DNA from: Alphaproteobacteria bacterium
GTDB taxonomy: Bacteria > Pseudomonadota > Alphaproteobacteria > Rhizobiales > Aestuariivirgaceae
Assembly: GCA_026400595.1 (NCBI GenBank)
Contig: JAPLOT010000077.1
Coordinates: forward strand, 1-5,566
Direction of reading: 5' to 3'
DNA: 5,566 nt
Made by a program: the position numbers and the translations under genes. This document shows, one piece after another, positions 5,392 through 5,566 of the stretch. Under the pieces are notes generated by a model, which worked only from the letters and a program-made list of their open reading frames with translations, searched no databases and was not told the DNA's origin. The number at the start of each line of letters is the position of its first letter. Within the stretch, counting starts at the first letter, position 1.

Positions 5392-5566
5392 ATGGCCCAA
5401 CAGTCCTTCCTCCAGCGCCTCATCCCGCTTCGCTTCCGCAAGTCGGTTCCCGTGGTCACCCATGTGCGGCTTCAGGGCGCCATTGGCGTGGGCACCCCGA
5501 TGCGGCCGCCGCTGACCTTCAAGGATGTGGAGCCGCAGCTGGAGCGCGCCTTCCGCAAGGGCGTCG
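5392..5566 (+). CDS. N-terminal part of an S49 family peptidase (SppA/SohB-like), truncated by window end
   Basis: The first 58 codons are present and remain open to the window edge. The start MAQQSFLQRLIPLRFRK is a basic, amphipathic segment without a clear cleavable signal, followed by VPVVTHVRLQGAIGVG (residues 19-34), the first strand and glycine turn typical of S49 serine peptidases, then PLTFKDVEPQLERAF (40-54), the first helix of the ClpP-like fold. S49 enzymes cleave remnant signal peptides or membrane proteins near the inner membrane, using a Ser/Lys dyad that lies beyond this window. The same frame is open back to an ATG at 5311 and a GTG at 5365, but the ATG at 5392 gives the N-terminus expected for alphaproteobacterial members. 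No strong ribosome site precedes it. S49 genes of this type, as I recall, commonly follow the DUF2007-methyltransferase pair; here alx is placed between them. Confidence 0.8.
   Translation, partial: MAQQSFLQRLIPLRFRKSVPVVTHVRLQGAIGVGTPMRPPLTFKDVEPQLERAFRKGV

Noticed and set aside
5233..5463. A 77-codon N-terminal extension of alx reaching an ATG at 5463.
   Set aside because: It would run through the divergent promoter region and overlap the start of the S49 gene; the family N-terminus and the AAGAGGG site place the start at 5232.

Overview
The window looks like ordinary chromosomal DNA from a high-GC alphaproteobacterium, probably Hyphomicrobiales (rhizobia and relatives) or a neighbouring order. 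The reasons are the GC-rich third codon positions, a rhizobial-type long-chain polyprenyl diphosphate synthase beside a DUF2007 protein, a TrmN6-like methyltransferase and an S49 peptidase, and a palindromic intergenic repeat of the kind scattered through rhizobial genomes. The taxonomic call is inference; there is no rRNA or other marker here.

Layout, left to right. Positions 1-81 hold the last 26 codons of a plus-strand gene that is probably ispE (CDP-ME kinase). Positions 82-239 are non-coding: a strong hairpin and then a 134-bp mosaic repeat made of two inverted, related 50-bp halves that ends one base from the next stop codon. Two minus-strand genes follow: ispB (octaprenyl/decaprenyl diphosphate synthase, best start at 1256) and, upstream of it, ybaL (CPA2-type K+/H+ antiporter with a C-terminal nucleotide-binding domain, GTG start at 3044). 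A 151-bp divergent intergenic region (3045-3195) separates ybaL from a plus-strand pair: a 71-codon DUF2007 protein and a TrmN6/YfiC-like N6-adenine methyltransferase. The methyltransferase meets the minus-strand alx/TerC gene tail to tail, their stop codons sharing one CTAG. A second divergent region (5233-5391) carries a candidate alx promoter and leader. The window ends in the first 58 codons of an S49 (SppA/SohB-like) peptidase.

Functional themes. The left part concerns isoprenoids: the probable ispE acts in the MEP pathway that supplies IPP and DMAPP, and ispB builds the ubiquinone side chain from them. DUF2007, methyltransferase and S49 peptidase form a housekeeping neighbourhood that, from memory, accompanies ispB in many alphaproteobacteria. 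Two membrane ion transporters are interleaved with it: YbaL (K+/H+) and Alx (Mn2+/pH-linked).

I do not see a new multi-gene system, CRISPR array, tRNA, rRNA, insertion sequence or prophage. The most noteworthy items are the nested palindromic repeat, the CTAG stop overlap, the uncharacterised DUF2007-methyltransferase pairing, and the alx leader. Several long open frames opposite ispB, ybaL and alx are antisense shadows of GC-rich codons.
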